The notes beneath the pieces are model-generated. The model made no database searches and was not told the origin of the DNA. It saw only the letters and a program-made list of their open reading frames with translations. From positions 1 to 6,736 of the forward strand of contig CALDMR010000096.1 of assembly GCA_937915065.1 (NCBI GenBank): a DNA stretch of 6,736 nt. Direction: 5' to 3'. This stretch comes from an uncultured Clostridia bacterium (GTDB taxonomy: Bacteria; Bacillota; Clostridia; Oscillospirales; Oscillospiraceae). The first letter of the stretch is position 1; every line of letters starts with the position of its first letter. A program made the translations under genes and the position numbers. Shown one piece after another: positions 5,947 to 6,736 of this stretch.

Positions 5947-6530
5947 GTAAAAAGTATTATTGTTTTTTTGGCGGCTTGTTGAAGCTTCAGGAACACTGGC
6001 TGAACAAAATGTCTGAAAAAGGCTGGCGACTGGTTCGGACCGGAAAAATGTTATATGAATTTGAGGAGTGTAATCCGGACGAGGTAACATACTGTGTGGA
6101 GTTTATTGGACAAAAATCGAAAGATGGGGCGACGGACTATCATGATTTTTTGGAAGAGATGGATTATAAAGTGTTTTACAAAAATATGAATTTGAATGTT
6201 TCTCTTGGCAAAATGCGATGGCGCCCATGGGCAGAAAAGGGCGGACGCATTGCAGCAAATGACACGACTTTTAATCGTGAACTGATGATTGTAGAAAAAG
6301 TCAATGACGGCAAACCCTTTGAACTTCACACTTCTTATGAGGACAAAGAAGCTTATTACAGGAATTTGCGTAATCCGTGGCTTTTGATCCTGTTTATGTT
6401 TGCAGCGGTTATGCTTGTAAATGGTTCCATTGTTTTTGGTGTGCTTGCCTTGGCTTCTCTGATCCCCGTTCTCGTATACCAAAGGCAGGTCATGCAGAAC
6501 AGGCGTGAGGCAAAGACAAAAGAATGGTGA
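5943..6530 (+). CDS. DUF2812 domain membrane protein
   Basis: This 195-residue protein of unknown function begins at the ATGA overlap with padR, with GGGAGG at 5931-5936. Longer in-frame starts inside padR are rejected. The DUF2812-like part spans about residues 8-125, with the family signatures QEHWLNKMSEKGWRL (16-30), a YEFEECNPDEVTYCVEF segment and YHDFLEEMDYKVF. Two hydrophobic helices follow (about 145-162 and 164-183), then a basic tail NRREAKTKEW, so the N-terminal domain is probably cytoplasmic and anchored at the C-terminus. PadR-DUF2812 pairs are a recurring arrangement in Firmicutes, which supports the call and suggests that PadR controls it. Biochemical function is not known, and I do not assign one. 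No terminator is obvious just downstream. Confidence 0.88.
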   Translation: MSKKYYCFFGGLLKLQEHWLNKMSEKGWRLVRTGKMLYEFEECNPDEVTYCVEFIGQKSKDGATDYHDFLEEMDYKVFYKNMNLNVSLGKMRWRPWAEKGGRIAANDTTFNRELMIVEKVNDGKPFELHTSYEDKEAYYRNLRNPWLLILFMFAAVMLVNGSIVFGVLALASLIPVLVYQRQVMQNRREAKTKEW

Positions 6531-6736
6531 TGAGAAATTATCATGATGAGAGAAGGTTGGAGCGACCAGCATAAAAAGGGAGATTTTCCTGTAAAACCAC
6601 CGGACACAGATGTCTAATTATGAAAAACATGGCATTTCTCGCTTTGTGTCGTGTTCTGTTAGTCATATATGTGGTAGGGTAATAGGTAATTGCGAAACAG
6701 TTTTGCAGGCTTGATTCCAGCAAGGTCAAGATCCGA
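6531..6736. other. Right-hand end: 206 bp with no supported gene
   Basis: Only very short frames are present: 24 codons from ATG 6543 to the stop at 6615-6617 (polar), and 20 codons from ATG 6620 to the stop at 6680-6682 (hydrophobic, MKNMAFLALCRVLLVIYVVG). Neither has a convincing ribosome site. I see no clear terminator, promoter, tRNA or terminal inverted repeat. It may be a decayed gene end or the approach to the next gene. Confidence 0.3.

Noticed and set aside
1..6736. CRISPR array, tRNA, rRNA or insertion sequence ends
   Set aside because: I looked for regularly spaced repeats, tRNA-like cloverleaf arms and paired terminal inverted repeats and saw none; the only repeats are the short promoter motifs described.

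Overview
The window looks like chromosome, or an integrated accessory segment, of a low-to-mid GC Firmicute, most likely a gut clostridium of the Lachnospiraceae/Ruminococcaceae kind. The reasons are the strong AGGAGG-type ribosome binding sites, sigma-A style promoters, a two-component/ABC-transporter module of Bce-like organisation, and a PadR plus DUF2812 pair. This is inference from gene content; no taxonomic marker is present. Every gene I can support is on the + strand.

Layout: (1) 2-64 is the C-terminal end of an unidentified upstream gene. (2) 65-253 is a regulatory region with a promoter at 72-100 and a second, extended -10 promoter at 222-230 preceded by two 11-bp-spaced direct repeats. 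(3) 254-1968 encodes an OmpR/PhoB-type response regulator and a small intramembrane-sensing type histidine kinase, overlapping by 4 bp. (4) 1969-2100 is a second regulatory region carrying the same tandem repeat at the same distance from a -10 box, plus a 9-bp-armed inverted repeat of the same motif. (5) 2101-5405 encodes an ABC-transporter ATPase and a large two-domain FtsX/MacB-like permease. The permease reading frame is broken at about 5132-5136, so its last two membrane helices lie in another frame. (6) 5461-5494 is a strong intrinsic terminator. (7) 5562-6530 is a separate transcription unit: a near-consensus promoter, a 21-bp palindromic operator, a PadR-family repressor and a translationally coupled DUF2812 membrane protein. 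(8) 6531-6736 holds no gene I can support.

How it may work: the kinase probably senses envelope stress or the state of the transporter and phosphorylates the regulator. The regulator probably binds the GTGAnnTTT tandem repeats at both promoters, raising its own operon and the transporter. By analogy with Bce-type modules the transporter would handle a peptide antibiotic or another envelope-active compound, but the substrate cannot be read from the sequence. The PadR-DUF2812 unit is insulated by the terminator and is probably autorepressed through its palindrome.

The two most notable points are the matching regulator-box architecture at the two promoters and the frameshift that should disable the permease unless it is corrected or is a sequencing error. 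I did not find a wholly new type of system.
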